Positions 22,108-34,884 of a stretch of DNA of 64,000 nt are shown one piece after another. The notes under the pieces are model-generated. The model was not told the DNA's origin and made no database searches. It was given only the letters and a program-made list of their open reading frames with translations. Every line of letters begins with the position of its first letter. Positions within the stretch are counted from its first letter, which is position 1. The translations under genes and the position numbers were made by a program. Origin of the DNA: Icerya purchasi (lineage: Eukaryota; Arthropoda; Insecta; Hemiptera; Monophlebidae). The DNA lies in assembly GCA_039619475.1 (NCBI GenBank), contig CM077115.1, positions 31,323,083-31,387,082 on the forward strand, given 5' to 3'.

Positions 22108-23377
22108 GTTGTTAGTAGCGCTGGGCGATTACGAGATATACTAATGGAATCACTCGATTATGAACATATCTCGAGATATTTCGATTACTACTTTTGTTAA
22201 CTACTAATCATTCGAATCATCACTCGAATTATCATTCGAATCATCACTGGAATTACCATTCGAATCATCACTCGAATTATCATTCGAATTATGATTCGAA
22301 TCATCATTCAGTGTTTATTTACGAGAACTATTACGTGATTTGATTTTTTTTTAAATTTCATTAATAAGGTTAAATTTCAAATCATTATTTATTTTAATTT
22401 TAACGGTAGTTTTTGACAAATATTGATATCTTTATCGGCGAAATTAATAGTAACGACAGATTTATATTCCAAAAATTATATAATGATTGTGAATTGCAAT
22501 TGTGTAAAATAATTTGATTATGAGAACTGAGAACAACTCGTGAATACCGATTATTAACATTAGTCATGTAGAATAGCTTGATTATGAAAACCGAGAATAT
22601 CTAATGAATGCTGATTATTCATATCAATTATGTAAAATAGTATATGATTATGAAAACTATGACATTTCAATTAATTAGTAACATAATTTTACTAAATTCA
22701 GATTTGTACATGTACGGATATAATAAAAAATGAATAAGAGACTATTCTTTTTAAAAATTTATGTGCAACATTTTTTTTATTCTAAAAAACATACAATTTA
22801 GCAACAATAGTATAAAAATAAGAAAATGGTGTGCTTTTGTAAGGTACACTTATATGTGTAATAATTAAAAGTATTTAAACTGAAAACAAAAATACTTAAA
22901 TTTATAATAGTACGGGAATATAACTAGACAATAATTAAGTTATTAAAAGTTGTTTTAATTGAGAATAAAAAGAAACTTATAAGTATACATAATTAAACAA
23001 TAGTAACAATTTAGAAAAATATACATAAACAAATTCCAAAATATTTATATGTAGAGCGCTTGTGTACGTTTTAAAATTAATTTTATATGTTAAATAAATT
23101 TTGATATAAAAAACACAAAATTTACAAAAAACTAGTTCAAAGCGCCACTAATACTCTTACAAAACAATTGACACATGTGTTGTTCATAATATAAATGATT
23201 ACTATATAATCGTTACTCGTCACTCGTCATTCGTCATTCATAATTCATCACTCGTCATTCATCACTCGATTATACAGATCACTCGGTTACTACTTTTATA
23301 ATCGATTATCAAAATTAGTAACTCGTTGATCACTCGATTATTAAAATCATTCGTAATCGCCCAGCTCTAGTTGTTAG
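22108..23377. mobile_element. Non-autonomous hAT transposon with 8-bp target duplication
   Basis: The element spans 22,116-23,369 (1,254 bp). Its ends are 19-bp inverted repeats with one mismatch: TAGCGCTGGGCGATTACGA on the left and TAGAGCTGGGCGATTACGA read inward from the right. Inverted similarity continues into the ATCGAGTGAT-type sequence beyond. Both sides carry the direct repeat GTTGTTAG (22,108-22,115 and 23,370-23,377), the 8-bp duplication expected of hAT elements. There is no transposase frame inside. Just inside each end are clusters of short related motifs: TCATTCGAATCATCACTCGA on the left, and repeated ACTCGTCATTCGTC-like units on the right. These could be transposase binding sites. 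Confidence 0.9.
22200..22312 (+). repeat. Subterminal repeat cluster, left side of the hAT element
   Basis: Tandem, slightly varied units of about 15-16 bases built from CATTCGAAT and CACTCGAATTA. A related cluster of ACTCGTCATTC units lies at about 23,213-23,300 near the other end. Their position just inside both termini suggests transposase binding, by analogy with other hAT elements. Confidence 0.75.
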
Positions 23378-24556
23378 CTTGTGGTTTTATAGCTGAGCTG
23401 AGAATTCATGACACCCTTTAATAAGTGTGTGCTCTTTTAGTCTGAAGTCGAACTGATCAAACATAAGGCGGTCTCTGAAAGTATAAAAGCTGAAGCTGCT
23501 ATTTAACGTGGTTTGGCTTAGCATGAAATTTACACTCTCGTTAGGTAAATAATTCGACTTTTAACGTCATCAACGTTTAATTGACTTTTGCGGATAATAA
23601 CAAAATAGAGGCAAGGAGAATAAATTTCGAGGCCGATAAAGAAAAATCTTTAATTTTTAAAAATTGAATAAAAAATCATTTGGTGGGATCATTCATTATG
23701 AACGTTCGGTTGAAAAATTGAAAAGTTTGTAAGCAAAATTGCGAAAATCGTCAGATATTACTAAAAATAAGTATTTCCGTTAGAATACTTTTTTTTTTTT
23801 TTTTTAATTATATTAATTATTATAATTTAAAATTTAACAACCACGATGAATATATTCATTTTATGCCGGGTAATTAGCAGTGATGTTTGGAATGTCACGT
23901 TACAAGTTCCTAATGATCAAAAATGTAACAGGAATTTAGTTACAAAATTACAAACTGTTACAAAAAGACGAACTTATGTAAACGTAATTATAAAAAAAAA
24001 AAAATTAAAACAAAACAGAGCTTAATTGAACAGTAACGTTTCAAAAACAACTTGGAGCCAGCAGATGACAGTTTCATCTTAATAACTTGACGAAATGTGA
24101 CAAATAGACATCCTAATAAAATGAAGTAGATCCGGAATTTATAACCGTATAAAAAAAAAAAAATTAAACAAATCAGTACCGCTTTTTCATAAAAACCGCT
24201 GTTAAAATTTCTGACGAGAGTGTAAAATTCCAGAGTTGCTAATCAGCCAGTCATCATCAAAGAGTATAATATTATGAACAGTCATCATCGCCGAATGGTA
24301 CAGAAAACGTAATCTGCTTATTAAAATATACAGATTTAACTGGATTATGTAAATAGCGTTGTTTCCAGCTGATACTCAAAAACAACGACAATTTAGCTAT
24401 TATGGGTATACTCATTAAACGTTCTATTTAGTTATTGATAACTAAATTTATAACTGAAGAAGAACTTTGTTTCCAGCCAGCTAAGGCAGAATAGTGTTAT
24501 TTCATTCATTATCTGATCATGTATTTCCATGTAGTAAGCTAATGAGTTGTGAACAA
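23378..24556. other. Unassigned AT-rich stretch
   Basis: I see no gene or repeat family here. There are T or A runs at about 23,789-23,806, 23,992-24,005 and 24,151-24,163. Confidence 0.5.
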
Positions 24557-26150
24557 TTTTTTTTTTTTTTTTTTTAAATTTGTTATTGTATTACAAACTG
24601 GCCATCTAGGCCATTTAGCAATATTCTTAACAGGGAAATATTTAGCATGAAGAGAGAAGTACCCAATAGTACCTACCCGATAAACTTTTAAACAAGGTCA
24701 TGAGGTTTCTTACGCTTCAGCCGCCTCCTATCATTAGCAGTATGTAGCAGTCCAGCAGCAAGTTTATTCGGATGACTTTCCAAGTGTCTTTCTGCGTGTC
24801 TTCGGGCATGAGTTTTAATAACATCTGCCACATACTCTATCGCCTAAATCTTGATGCAAAGTTTGATTTAATACATATACCATGGCGCCTTGGTTACACG
24901 AACCTAAGGATTTTATTCTGCGCGGTCTGTATTATCTTCAGATTTGTAGGTTTAGCACAACCCCAAAGCTGTACTCCGTAGGTCCAAATAGGCTTCAAGA
25001 TACTTGTGTATATCAAACGTTTATTATCAATACTTAAAACGCTATTTCTTCCTAGAAGCCGGTACATTTTTTTAACACGAATATCTATTTCTCTTTTCTT
25101 TGTCCGGAATGTGCTGCTTCCATGTTAAACGACTATCTAGGTGTAATCCCAAGTACTTAACTGTTGTGTTCTAAAGGGGCAATTTCAGTCCATTTATCCT
25201 AACAGTTGAGGTTATGACTTTTCTATTCCTTGAAATGAACGTTTACCGATTTACTTTCGTTGATCTGAACTTTCCACTTTTTAAACCAGCTTTCTGCTTC
25301 GATAAGGGGGCCTTCTGAAGATTGTCGTTTGCTATCTTCGGATCTGAATGTGACGCAAGTAATGCCGTGTCGTCAGCAAATGTAGCTCTACCTGAACATT
25401 TTCCGGTACAGGAAAGTCTGCTGTATATATCAAGTACAGCGTGGGTCCCAGAACTGATCCCTGGGACACTCCTGCTTGAACTGGATATAGTTCTGAAAAC
25501 GTGTGTTCATAGCGCACCTGGAAATATCGGTTATGCAGATATGAGAACTCAACAACAGATATAACCTAGTTGGTAACAGAATTTTTAATTTATATAATAG
25601 ATCATTATGCCAAACTTTATCAAAAGCCTGTTGGACATCGAGAAATGCCGCTGTACACACATTTTTTTGTTTCTAAACTTTTTTCTATTACACTTACCAC
25701 TCTGTGCAGCTGATCCACCGTGGGGAGTGCTGTTTTAAGAAACCGAATTGATGTTGTGGAATTATATTATATAGGTATGGCTGCAATCTATTTAATATCA
25801 ATTTCTCCATTACCTTCGATATAACAGGCAACAAGGAAATGGGACGATAAGACGTAACAGCATGCGGATTTTTGCCCGGTTTCGCAATCATAATAATTTG
25901 CGCAAACTTCCATTGCACCGGAAAATAATGTAGGCTCCGGAGTATTGCGTTACACATAAATGTCAGCAACATTACAGCCTTCCGTGGAAGTCTATTCAGT
26001 AGTTCCGCGGTTATTAAATCAAAACCGGGACTCTTTCTCCTTTTCAGCGTTTTAAGTATGTTTTTCACCTCTTGAGGTGACGTTGACTTGATAGGAATAA
26101 CAGGGAGCAAGCAGTAGGAGAAATCCATATACGAACCGTGCACGAGTGAG
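24557..26150 (-). mobile_element. 5'-truncated Jockey LINE (reverse transcriptase)
   Basis: On the minus strand the RT domain can be followed in order through three main frames. At 26,143-25,694 it reads RRKSPGFDLITAELLNRLPR, then IIMIAKPGKN and YRPISLLPVISKVMEKLI. At about 25,650-25,600 it reads AFLDVQQAFDKVWH. At about 25,490-25,440 it reads GVSQGSVLGPTLYLIYTADF. Near 25,380 it reads FADDTALLASHSD (catalytic box intact), and near 25,150 TVKYLGLHLDSRLTWKQHI. It lacks RNase H, as Jockey elements do. The 3' end is an A run on the minus strand (plus-strand T run 24,557-24,575). The start falls just before RT, so the copy is 5' truncated. It has several frameshifts but is among the better preserved LINEs here. 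Confidence 0.9.
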
Positions 26151-29100
26151 ATAAGAGGCGTGTCATCAATACTTCAATTCTCCCTGATGATATTATTGCG
26201 TAATTAATCGTTTCTTTCGTTCATTCGGTAGTTCTAAGACACTAGCTGTACACAGTTACAGTCAGTTTTTTTAGTTACACAATGGTTACTTCTCATTTCT
26301 GTTACTGGATGGTGACAGGAGTAACGAAATAACGTAAATATATACGTTACCGATCGCAATGGAACGAACTATTTTTCATAGCTGGAACTGGTTTATATAA
26401 CTTTACGTTCCTCGTTAGTACTGATTATGAAATAGTTTGAAAAAATTTTACCTCGAGTGCGCAAAATAGTTGGGAAAAGTATTATTTTTACGCGGAACTA
26501 TACGATAAACGGCTGAATCCGAGATAAAATGAAACACATTTATTATTAGGGGAAGAAAGCCGAGCAAGATGATTTTCGGCCTTTTCTCCGACTTGATGAT
26601 AGAGATATTTAAATCAATCATTTTCATTCTTTTTCCTTTTTCCGAAAATTCAGATTGAAGGGGAAATAGAATTACAACTTTTTCGGTTCAGAAATTATAT
26701 AAATATTTAAATTCCCAATAAAAAGATGTTATTCCATTTCCGCTTTAAATTGACACGATAGGTAGTCCACTCTAGCTTTTGTCATGCACAGGTGTCAAGG
26801 GCAATATTGTAAATTAGATTGTCAATTCGACAGTTGAATCGCCGTTTGTATATTTTCAACTTTCGTGATTTTCCGGCATGATTTATCTGATGCATATATT
26901 TAAACGTGTATATCACACTTAATTATTAACGTTATACCATTAAGTGTGAGCATATTATTACGCACTGCATTTGAAAAATCGGCGCAAATTTTCTTTCTTT
27001 TTAAATAATTTGATTAAAGCTGCGGTATGGCAAAATGAATAAAATTAATAAACAATTTTTTTTTTTACGAGAGTGATCAAAATGTGCGTTGGAAGAGAAT
27101 AACGGAACAAAAAAAAAAAAGATTAAAAACAGGTATTCATTCACTTACTGCGATAAAGAATAAACTGATCCGCTGGCAGAAGACTGGATTTGCTGGCCAA
27201 ATAAACTTTTCTGTTCGGGCCAAAAAAAAAAAAAAAAAAATATAAACACTGGATCAGTGCTTAGAATGCCACAACTATACTGAGATAATAACAATTATAA
27301 TACATCATATGAAGATCAAAAAGTCTTCAAAACAAACGCGTCTATTTATTATTACTTATTATATTTACTATATAAGAAATTTATTGCAATTTGCATTTTG
27401 TATACACATATATAAGTTAATTTTAGCATCCTTCACTGGTTGGGTTGCTTATTCATGTTGTTTTAACTTATTCCATAGATTACCAAATAGTTGATAAGAC
27501 TAGGTGTGTAAAATAGCAAGATATATATATATAAAAAAAAAAAAAAAAAATGTTATTACACCTCAGTCAAGAAGAACGACTTTTTATTTTGTAATAAAAA
27601 AAAAACACCCAATTCTCTTGCCAATTGCTACAGGATGCAAATTAAATTAAAAGGTGTATTACTGAATAATCCTTTCTCGGTGTTTTCAAAAGTTATTGTT
27701 TTCTTTTTTTTTCTTTTAAATTCCTTGTCAGTCATTTCGTTCGACCTTCTGCCTGATAGTTGTTGTGTACAATAACAACGGTTTTTGCGGAATATTATAA
27801 GCGAGCAACACTGTTTTCCAACTTCAAAAAATAATTATAAATACGAACGGAAAATTCACGATCTAACGATTTTCTTATTTCACCGGTGTGTTGTGAAATC
27901 GCGCCGGGCCAGTGAAATTATACAAGTCATTTCCATCACAGCCCGTGATTAACATTAAATTATCCGATTGCGCAAAACTGAGCTTCGGTTTCGCAACAGA
28001 GGTGATGTGATAAAATTAACATAACTCGATAAGAAAGTGATTTGCATGAAGTTATCTCCCTGAGGTTTTCAAATTTTAATAGAAACGTTCTAGTAGTAGC
28101 CCCTGCTTGCGGCGTGTTTTCTCAAAGTTCAATAATATCGAAAATAAAATGTCGAAATAATAAAACGACGCTATATAAAATAAACACACCGTGTAAAGTT
28201 GGTCATCTAAATTTTTTTTTTTTTTTGAATCTAAAAATTAAAACATAATTTTGTATCGTGCTCAATTGACGCTGCGCTTTTGAGGATTTTTGAATTTTTC
28301 CCCTAAAGTCGGTGCTGCCTCCATTTTGCCAATTGATCTTTTTTTAATCGAACGTTAATTTTTCGATTTTCAATTTTAATGTTTCATCGTATAATATTTT
28401 TCAAATAATTCCGCGTAAGCTACGCTTCTTCCGAATAACTTCATTACGACGCTGAAAACTTTATCAGCAAAATAAAAAAACAAAAACTTTAAAAGCAACT
28501 TTCAAATTCCTAAAACTTAACGGACTAAAAATACCTGGGAAAACTTTAATTAAATGTAAAAACTTCACAATTTTTCAACATCGCTCTATAAAAAGTAAAT
28601 GGTTCACTCTAGCAAACGTTAAATGCAGCGGGACTACATGATCACACCGAGCGCGTGATTTCTGATTAAGAAATTTTTTGAAAAATTGACACGATTTTTC
28701 CAATTTCACGAATTTCGAAAAAAACGAATTGCTTACTATTTTAAATGTTGACCGCGGAATAAGCACCGAAAATGAGATTTTTAAATCTTTCTGCATTGTC
28801 GTCGATCAACTTCACGCGGACTTCCATCACTACTGTGTTCTTCATTAAAAAAAGTATAATTATCGCTGTTTGCATTTCATATTTTTCTCTAATTTTTTCT
28901 TTTTTATATACATTATTTTACAAAACCGTTTTTACTTTATGTACAAAAAATATTAAGTTATTTACGGGATTTTCTCACGTAATTAATAACATTTATGATG
29001 TTTCGATATTTTAGACCTCGATCCGAGCAGCTGTTTTGATTTTTTTTACATGCAAAATTTAACGCAATGCCAGAAGTACGATAAAACTAAACAGGAGAAG

Positions 29101-30479
29101 ACTTAATCGGTAGAGTACTGCGGCGTTGTTGGTCTCCAAATTACGTCAGGCGACAGAATTTTCTGCTGCGCTGACCGTAACCTGTACCGCGTGTCAATTC
29201 TACCGATACGGTTAAGTTATTTCGAGCGTCCGAGTTCCTTTTTTTTCCCTTTTTGTTTCCTTTTTTCATTAATTTGAAACATCGAAATTACAGCACGGAG
29301 AGGAAGCGAGAAGCTGTGCTGAAGATGCGTGCAATCGAAAAATACGGGGCCACGCTACGGCCTTGATATACTCCTTCGGACGAAAATAACTCACGATGGA
29401 GGGCCGACGCGCCATGTTTGCTTATTAAGTGAGAAAAACCAGAACACCGTTGTTTTCTGTGTATTCTTTTTTGTTTTTTCTCTCATGTTTTCCCCAAATC
29501 ATCCGGAAGTTTTTCCTGCTTCTGGCAAATTGTCGCGAAAAATTGTCCTACATGTCACACCTCGTAATCCAGTCTGATAACTGCGGAGCGGGGAAAAAAT
29601 TGGTCCGGCCAACTAAAATAAAGTTTAATCGAAATGCCGGTGCCTCTGCGGCATGCTGGAAAATAGTTCCAGCCCGTTCCCAGCTGTAAACGGTAATTCG
29701 GAAACTCTTCTCTCGTATAATTGACTTTCTTCTTTCGAGTCATTTATTCCCTTTTGCAACCAATTTTCGATAGTTTCGATACGAATTTCCGGACGAGGCT
29801 ACGATTTTAAATTAATCATAAAAATTAAAAGGCCTCGGAAAAGTTTTTCTTCTTACACTTCGAACCGACAAGTTCTTCCGATAATTTCATCGACGAATTT
29901 TTCATCCGGATAGCGAAGAGGATAGAACTTTAAAATAAAAATTCCGTTTCGGTGGAAAAAATCCGATTTTCGTTTTTTTCTTTCTTTTTCTTTCGTTTCC
30001 GCTTTTGCGGAAACATTTCCCGGCGATTGACGTCGAAAATTTTTAATAAAGAATCAAAATCGGGAACCAGCTGCTTTTCGCGTAAAAACCCCGCTCAAAA
30101 ACAACGTGTATCATCTATTTTTTCATATTTCTCGCACTTCTCTCAAAAACCGACTTCTACAGCGACAGTTTCATCTTTCTTGCAGATTAAATGTAAACAG
30201 CTTTTCTCTTTAATCACACCGAATCAAATGAAATGGGCCAACAAATTTTCAGCTAGAGTCGCTGGCATCAGTAAAATTAAACGGGTTTAGTTTATAAGAA
30301 TTTTAAATGGAATTGTAATTTTAATCAGGCTGCTATGGAACAGGCAGTAGAGTATTATTGTTAGAATGATCAAAAAGACTAGAGAATGTACACGTTAATT
30401 ATAAAACGAGTTCGAACGAAAATTTTTGACGTGAAACATCTTGAAATGAAACGAAATGGCGCAACGCAACGACTATTAT
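26151..30479. other. Long unassigned stretch
   Basis: Over 4.3 kb I recognise no gene or mobile element. A runs at about 27,109-27,120, 27,223-27,240 and 27,532-27,550, and T runs at 27,056-27,064 and 28,212-28,225, are the only simple features. The part from about 28,500 to 30,300 has few simple repeats and could be unique DNA. Overlapping open frames of 80-112 codons at 29,329-30,290 have no recognisable motif. Confidence 0.5.
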
Positions 30480-30498
30480 TTTTCACTGCATATATTTT

Positions 30499-30533
<35 letters not shown>

Positions 30534-30592
30534 ATATATATATATAGTTATATATATATATATATCTATATATAGTTACATATATTTAATAT
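30480..30592. repeat. TA-rich microsatellite
   Basis: Interrupted (TA)n tracts with TTTA and GTTA variants lead directly into the SINE. Similar TA-rich sequence follows it at about 30,971-31,023. Confidence 0.9.
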
Positions 30593-30970
30593 GTCGTCGC
30601 GATAGTCTAGTTGCTAGAGCGCTTGACTTCCGATATGGCGATCACGGGTTCGATTCCGAGCGACGACAAACTTTTATTACAAGAATTAAATAAATAAATA
30701 ATCGCTAATAACCACGTGGAAGGCAATGGCAAACCACCATTTACAACATCATATGCGCGCTAGGTCAGTACACAGCAGACCCACACCGGACGGACTGCAC
30801 TTGTAGCGCGATAACAAGCGGCTTCAATCAGTCCCGAATGTAGTCTTGTGTGTGTACACCTGCGTTGCATATTACAATTGCCTGGTACACAACCTGTATC
30901 GGTACAGCTAAATGTACGAATAGGTTGCGCCAACGCGCTATGTAGCGTACGGCACTTGAGATTGATTGAT
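30593..30970 (+). mobile_element. SINE family A (tRNA-derived), full copy
   Basis: The head GATAGTCTAGTTGCTAGAGC contains an A box (TAGTCTAGTTG), and GGGTTCGATTCC is a B box, both at tRNA-like spacing. The body carries GGAAGGCAATGGCAAACCAC and GCGCGCTAGGTCAGTACACA. The copy ends with CAACGCGCTATGTAGCGTAC, GGCACTTGAG and a short ATTG repeat. The copy at 49,482 has the same order and almost the same length once its insertion is removed. Possible direct repeats TTAATAT flank it, but the TA-rich setting makes these weak evidence. Confidence 0.9.
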
Positions 30971-31190
30971 AGTTAATATATATAGTTATATATATTTAAT
31001 ATATATATCTTTATATATATATAATTCTTCTGTGCATGTGTATGTGACTGAACTCCTCTTAAACGGCTAGACCAATTTTGATGAAATTTTTTGTATGTAT
31101 TCAAGTGGATTCGAGAATGGTTTAGATTCACAATTCGGTTCACTACAAAAAATTTTTACGAATTTATGAAAAAAATTCATTTTTTTTTTG

Positions 31191-31710
31191 CCGCTTTTGG
31201 TCCAAAAGGAGGGTTTAAATAATTTTTTATCTGTAATTTTTGAATTTCATGAAAGGGCTCCTGTGTTTTGTTTTATATTTTGAATTTAGCTTTTAAGGGG
31301 TTATCGGGTAATGAGTTGTGAAATTTTAAGGGTGATTTTTGAGGTCATTCTGAATTCCATATTACATGTATATATAAAACAAAGACGGATTAGTTATACC
31401 ACTTATAACTCAAGGATGACTGGACAGATTTTTATGATCTTTGATTTGTTGAATTTGTCTCCGCTCCGAATAGCAGAGTACAAGGTAAAAGAAATATTTA
31501 TGAAGAAAATTAATTTTTATTTTTGCTGTTTTTGAGCCAAAATGGGGGGGGGTAAATAATTTTTTAACCGTAATTTTTAAATTTCCATAAAAGGCTCCTG
31601 TGTTTTGTTTTATGTTTTGAATTTCGCTTTTAAAGAGTTATCTGGTGACGAGTTACAATCTTTTTTAAGGGTATTTTCGACGTCGTTCTAAATTCCATAT
31701 TATATATTCT
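31191..31710 (+). repeat. Internal direct duplication (about 184-base units)
   Basis: The segments 31,191-31,374 and 31,527-31,710 are diverged direct repeats. Both contain GGCTCCTGTGTTTTGTTTTA, TTTTGAATTT, a GAGTTATC or GGGTTATC block and AATTCCATATTA. The sequences before them (31,060-31,190 and 31,385-31,526) are also alignable, so the whole unit is about 330 bases, present twice. Confidence 0.75.
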
Positions 31711-31906
31711 AGACGGTTTTTTGCCGCTCAGGGTGATCGCTAAGTTTAAAGTTGTAAATTGTCACAGATAGAAGTTTAATTGTAATTTATGATCCAATTG
31801 CGATAAGTCAAACCGTTTCCGAGCTCTATTGTATAATTGAATATTTTTGTTCTTACTGAACTATGTCTTATTGGGATTCCGTATTTTATAGTGTGTACGG
31901 AATCTT

Positions 31907-32131
31907 AAAAATCGGTATAAATTTACTTTAAGAAATTAGAGATCATTAGAAACACGTTTTTTCCTGTATAGCCCCCATCATCAGCTAACTGCATAGAGTA
32001 TACACGCTTTATTAAAAAGTATATAAATTGAGTGTCTGCTCTGTGTTGTTAGCTGATGATATAGCCTGAAAAAACATGGGACTCCAAAGTAATTTACTTT
32101 AAATTTGTAATATAAATTTATACTGATTTTT
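31907..32131. repeat. Fold-back repeat with GCTGATGAT signature
   Basis: The arms at about 31,907-32,006 and 32,031-32,131 are reverse complements with mismatches. ATCATCAGCTAAC on the left pairs with GTTAGCTGATGAT on the right, and the outer parts pair as AATCGGTATAAATTTA with TAAATTTATACTGATT. The loop is about 25 bases. One arm is related to the sequence at about 55,330-55,400. Confidence 0.75.
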
Positions 32132-32343
32132 GTTATTAAGGTGAATAATGCCTTGCTGCCACGTGAATTACATTCATCTTAATGTAATTAAAATACTTTT
32201 CATTTTGTTTTTTTGCATATTTATTGAACTTAATTCATTTTGAGTATTAATTTTTTCTTAATAAAAAACTAAATTTAATTCAGCTAACAAGTTAGCACAA
32301 AATTCATTGTTTCTGTGGCAGTACGAAGTTCGCCGGGTCAACT

Positions 32344-32347
32344 AGTA

Positions 32348-32400
<53 letters not shown>
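32344..32400. repeat. (TA)n microsatellite
   Basis: A TA tract with one CA interruption, directly after the putative end of the Helitron-like repeat. Confidence 0.95.
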
Positions 32401-32405
<5 letters not shown>

Positions 32406-33059
32406 CTTAAACCGATATAGGCGTTTCACACTAAATCAACGGCCCTGTGCCCCGGCACAGCCGCACCCAAATTTTTTAAGTTGAAAAAGTACGCGAATTT
32501 TTAAACATTGAGCGTGGAATGAAAGTATAAATATTTAAGCGTGAAATTTAAAATTATAACCTACAATAAAAAAGCTACCTTCAAGCAGACGAATTAAAAC
32601 AATTTTTGTTTAAATTTTGTTTCTGGCCTGTTAAAATAAGCTAAAAAAGTAGCCATATGGTTTAGATGTCAGGCCAAAAACAAAAATAAAAGAAAAAGGC
32701 TTTTTTCATGTTAGTACAATGCTTTTTAAGGGACACCGAAAAGAGGAGATTATATGTTTCTGCCATTTTTTATTCTTTTTCATGGTTCTATAAGCATAAC
32801 TTTTGATTATTTAGTATTCAGACGGATATTAATGATTCTTTGTTACTCAGAAGTACATAACAATCAGTGACGCTATCTGTAAGTATATCGGTGATTAAAC
32901 TCGAAAGTCATTAAAATAACCTATAAGAAAAGCAGGTCTCTTTAGAGAAGTTTTTATTAATATAGCAAACAGCATTCATTATTATTAGTGTTCTTTACCG
33001 CAGAAACACAAATTGGAAAGATAACTAATTATTAATTTAGTCGGATAAAAAAATGAAAA
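32401..33059. other. Unassigned AT-rich stretch
   Basis: I see no gene or repeat family in this interval before the LINE remnant. Confidence 0.5.
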
Positions 33060-34870
33060 TTTTATCATCTATAAATGTTTTTTTTAAAAAAAAAAACATT
33101 ACCGACTTCAAGGTTAACTGTTAAGAATTTAAAAAAAGAAAATGCATTAAAAAGTAAAAAACAATTATTCGATAATACAGCGAAATACACCCTCTTAAAG
33201 GTGATATTACGAAGCGGTGGACAAGAACACAAATGAGTATTGTTATTTATATGAAGTTCATGCATTGCATTTTTAATATGCTTATGTAACGAGTTAGTGT
33301 AAATTAAGAAAAGAATAAGGTCCAATACAGTGCCCTGACCTACTCCGTATTGAATAGTTTTTTCATTACTTTTATTCCCTGCGATTTTTACTATATTTTA
33401 CCTATTTTTTATGTAATTCTTAAACCACTGTAGCTGATTATTTTTAATGCCCACATTTTCCTTAATTAGTAATTCATGGTCAACTGTAAGTGAAACGCTT
33501 TCGACAATAAATGTAATTAGAAATTGGTTCCTCATCAATAGGATTTACCTTACTTACAATCGATCTTAGTAATGTTATCGTAGACCTTTTTTCTCTAAAA
33601 CCGTGTTGATTTTCATAGAGTAAGTTGTTTTTTTTTTTACATAATTTCTTAAATGTTTATCAATGTAATTTTCTCATATTTTAGCTGTTACATGTATAAT
33701 TGTTATTGGACGATAATTTTCAAATTGACCTTGCAATTTTTTTTTTTATATATCGGTCTGACAATGCCTCTTTTCAGCTCATCCGGGGTGTTAGCTTCCT
33801 TTATAGAATAGAGTTGCCCATGTGCGTCAAAATGGAAATAAATAAATCTGGATTTTGTTTAATATATTTAACCCTAATTTCGTCCCTTCCAGGCGCCTTA
33901 TGAACTTTTAGATTATTAATTATTGATTCTATTTCAGATTTATTTGCAGGTGGAATGAAAAAAGAAGACAAAATAAAATTATCGGAGTTAATATTCAGTA
34001 ATTGAGAATGGCATTTGTGTCTATGTTGTTCCACCGAACGCATAAACCATTCACTAAATTGTTCAACTACTATTGCAGTATTTTCGAAATTTTTTATAAT
34101 GAAATCATCTATTGTTGTTTTTTAATTAATAATATTCTTAATTACACATGCCATACATTTTTACAATCATTATTTGCTTTCACTATTTGACAATACTTCT
34201 GTTTAGCATTCCTTATTTCTGTTGTTATTTAAATTTCGATATTTCTTGAATAGGCTTTTATATCGAATATTTGTTCTATTCCCTTTACTAAGTTTACTGA
34301 TCTCTAATTTTTATAAAATCGATTATTTTTTGACTCATCCATTTATTCTTAGAGGTATATTTAGTCGCCTTTTCCCTCTGCCGTATTTTTAAACTGCATT
34401 CGCCATAATATATGCTTTTAAAAACTAAGTGTATATGATCATATATGTTTCCTGCCATTATGAACTTTTTTATTTCGTCCCAGTTATAATTAGTTACCTT
34501 ATTGTGTAACCTTTTTTCATCAAAAACATATTCTAGAGAGTTTTTAAGAGGTTGATATTTCAGATTCAATATACTAAATGCGCAACAGATGAAGTAGTGG
34601 TCAGATATTTTCGTATTGATAATTCCCGAAGTAATATTATTTGAATTATACTTAAGAAATATACAGGATTGCGAACTTCAGTCAATCCATTCTTCTTTTC
34701 TCGTAATTCCATTTATTAGTAGTGCTCCTGACTCATATATTACATTTAAAAAGTTCACAACCTGTAACGAGAAAAGAGATTGTTCCAGCATAGCTAAAGA
34801 TGAATTAATTTTCTCATTTGCGTCTATAATAACGTGAAAGGAGAAGAAGATGTCATCGGCGAAGAACAAA
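33060..34870 (-). mobile_element. LINE remnant: endonuclease end plus reverse transcriptase
   Basis: The minus strand begins near 34,870 with the end of an APE-type endonuclease (FHVIIDANE; LINGITRKEEWID; then INTKISDHYFICCAF, the conserved S/T-D-H motif). It continues with a linker frame at 34,569-34,294 (KWMSQKIIDFIKIRD), then RT at 34,043-33,801 (SEIESIINNLKVHKAPGRDE) and further broken RT to GQGTVLDLILFLIYTN near 33,310. The YxDD box and everything after it are missing, so the copy is truncated at both ends. Stops and frameshifts are frequent. The domain order is that of Jockey/CR1-type LINEs. Confidence 0.75.
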
Positions 34871-34884
34871 GAGCAGGAACTCGT

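Larger units (their letters stand above)
31022..32346 (+). mobile_element. Helitron-like or other non-coding dispersed repeat (tentative)
   Basis: The start carries GACTGAACTCCT and CTAGACCAATTTTGATGAAA, a kind of sequence common in non-autonomous repeats of insect genomes. The end reads GTTCGCCGGGTCAACTAGTA, giving a terminal CTAG-T beside AT-rich target DNA, as expected for Helitrons (CTRR-T). No helicase or replication-initiator frame is present. It encloses an internal duplication (31,191-31,374 and 31,527-31,710) and a fold-back at 31,907-32,131. The Helitron label is tentative because the 5' end is not certain. Confidence 0.4.

Noticed and set aside
22200..22312. CRISPR array
   Set aside because: The units are short, variable, without spacers, and lie at the end of a hAT element in a eukaryotic genome.
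29329..30290. Overlapping open frames of 80-112 codons
   Set aside because: They overlap in different frames, have no motif and no paralogue here, and are probably chance frames.
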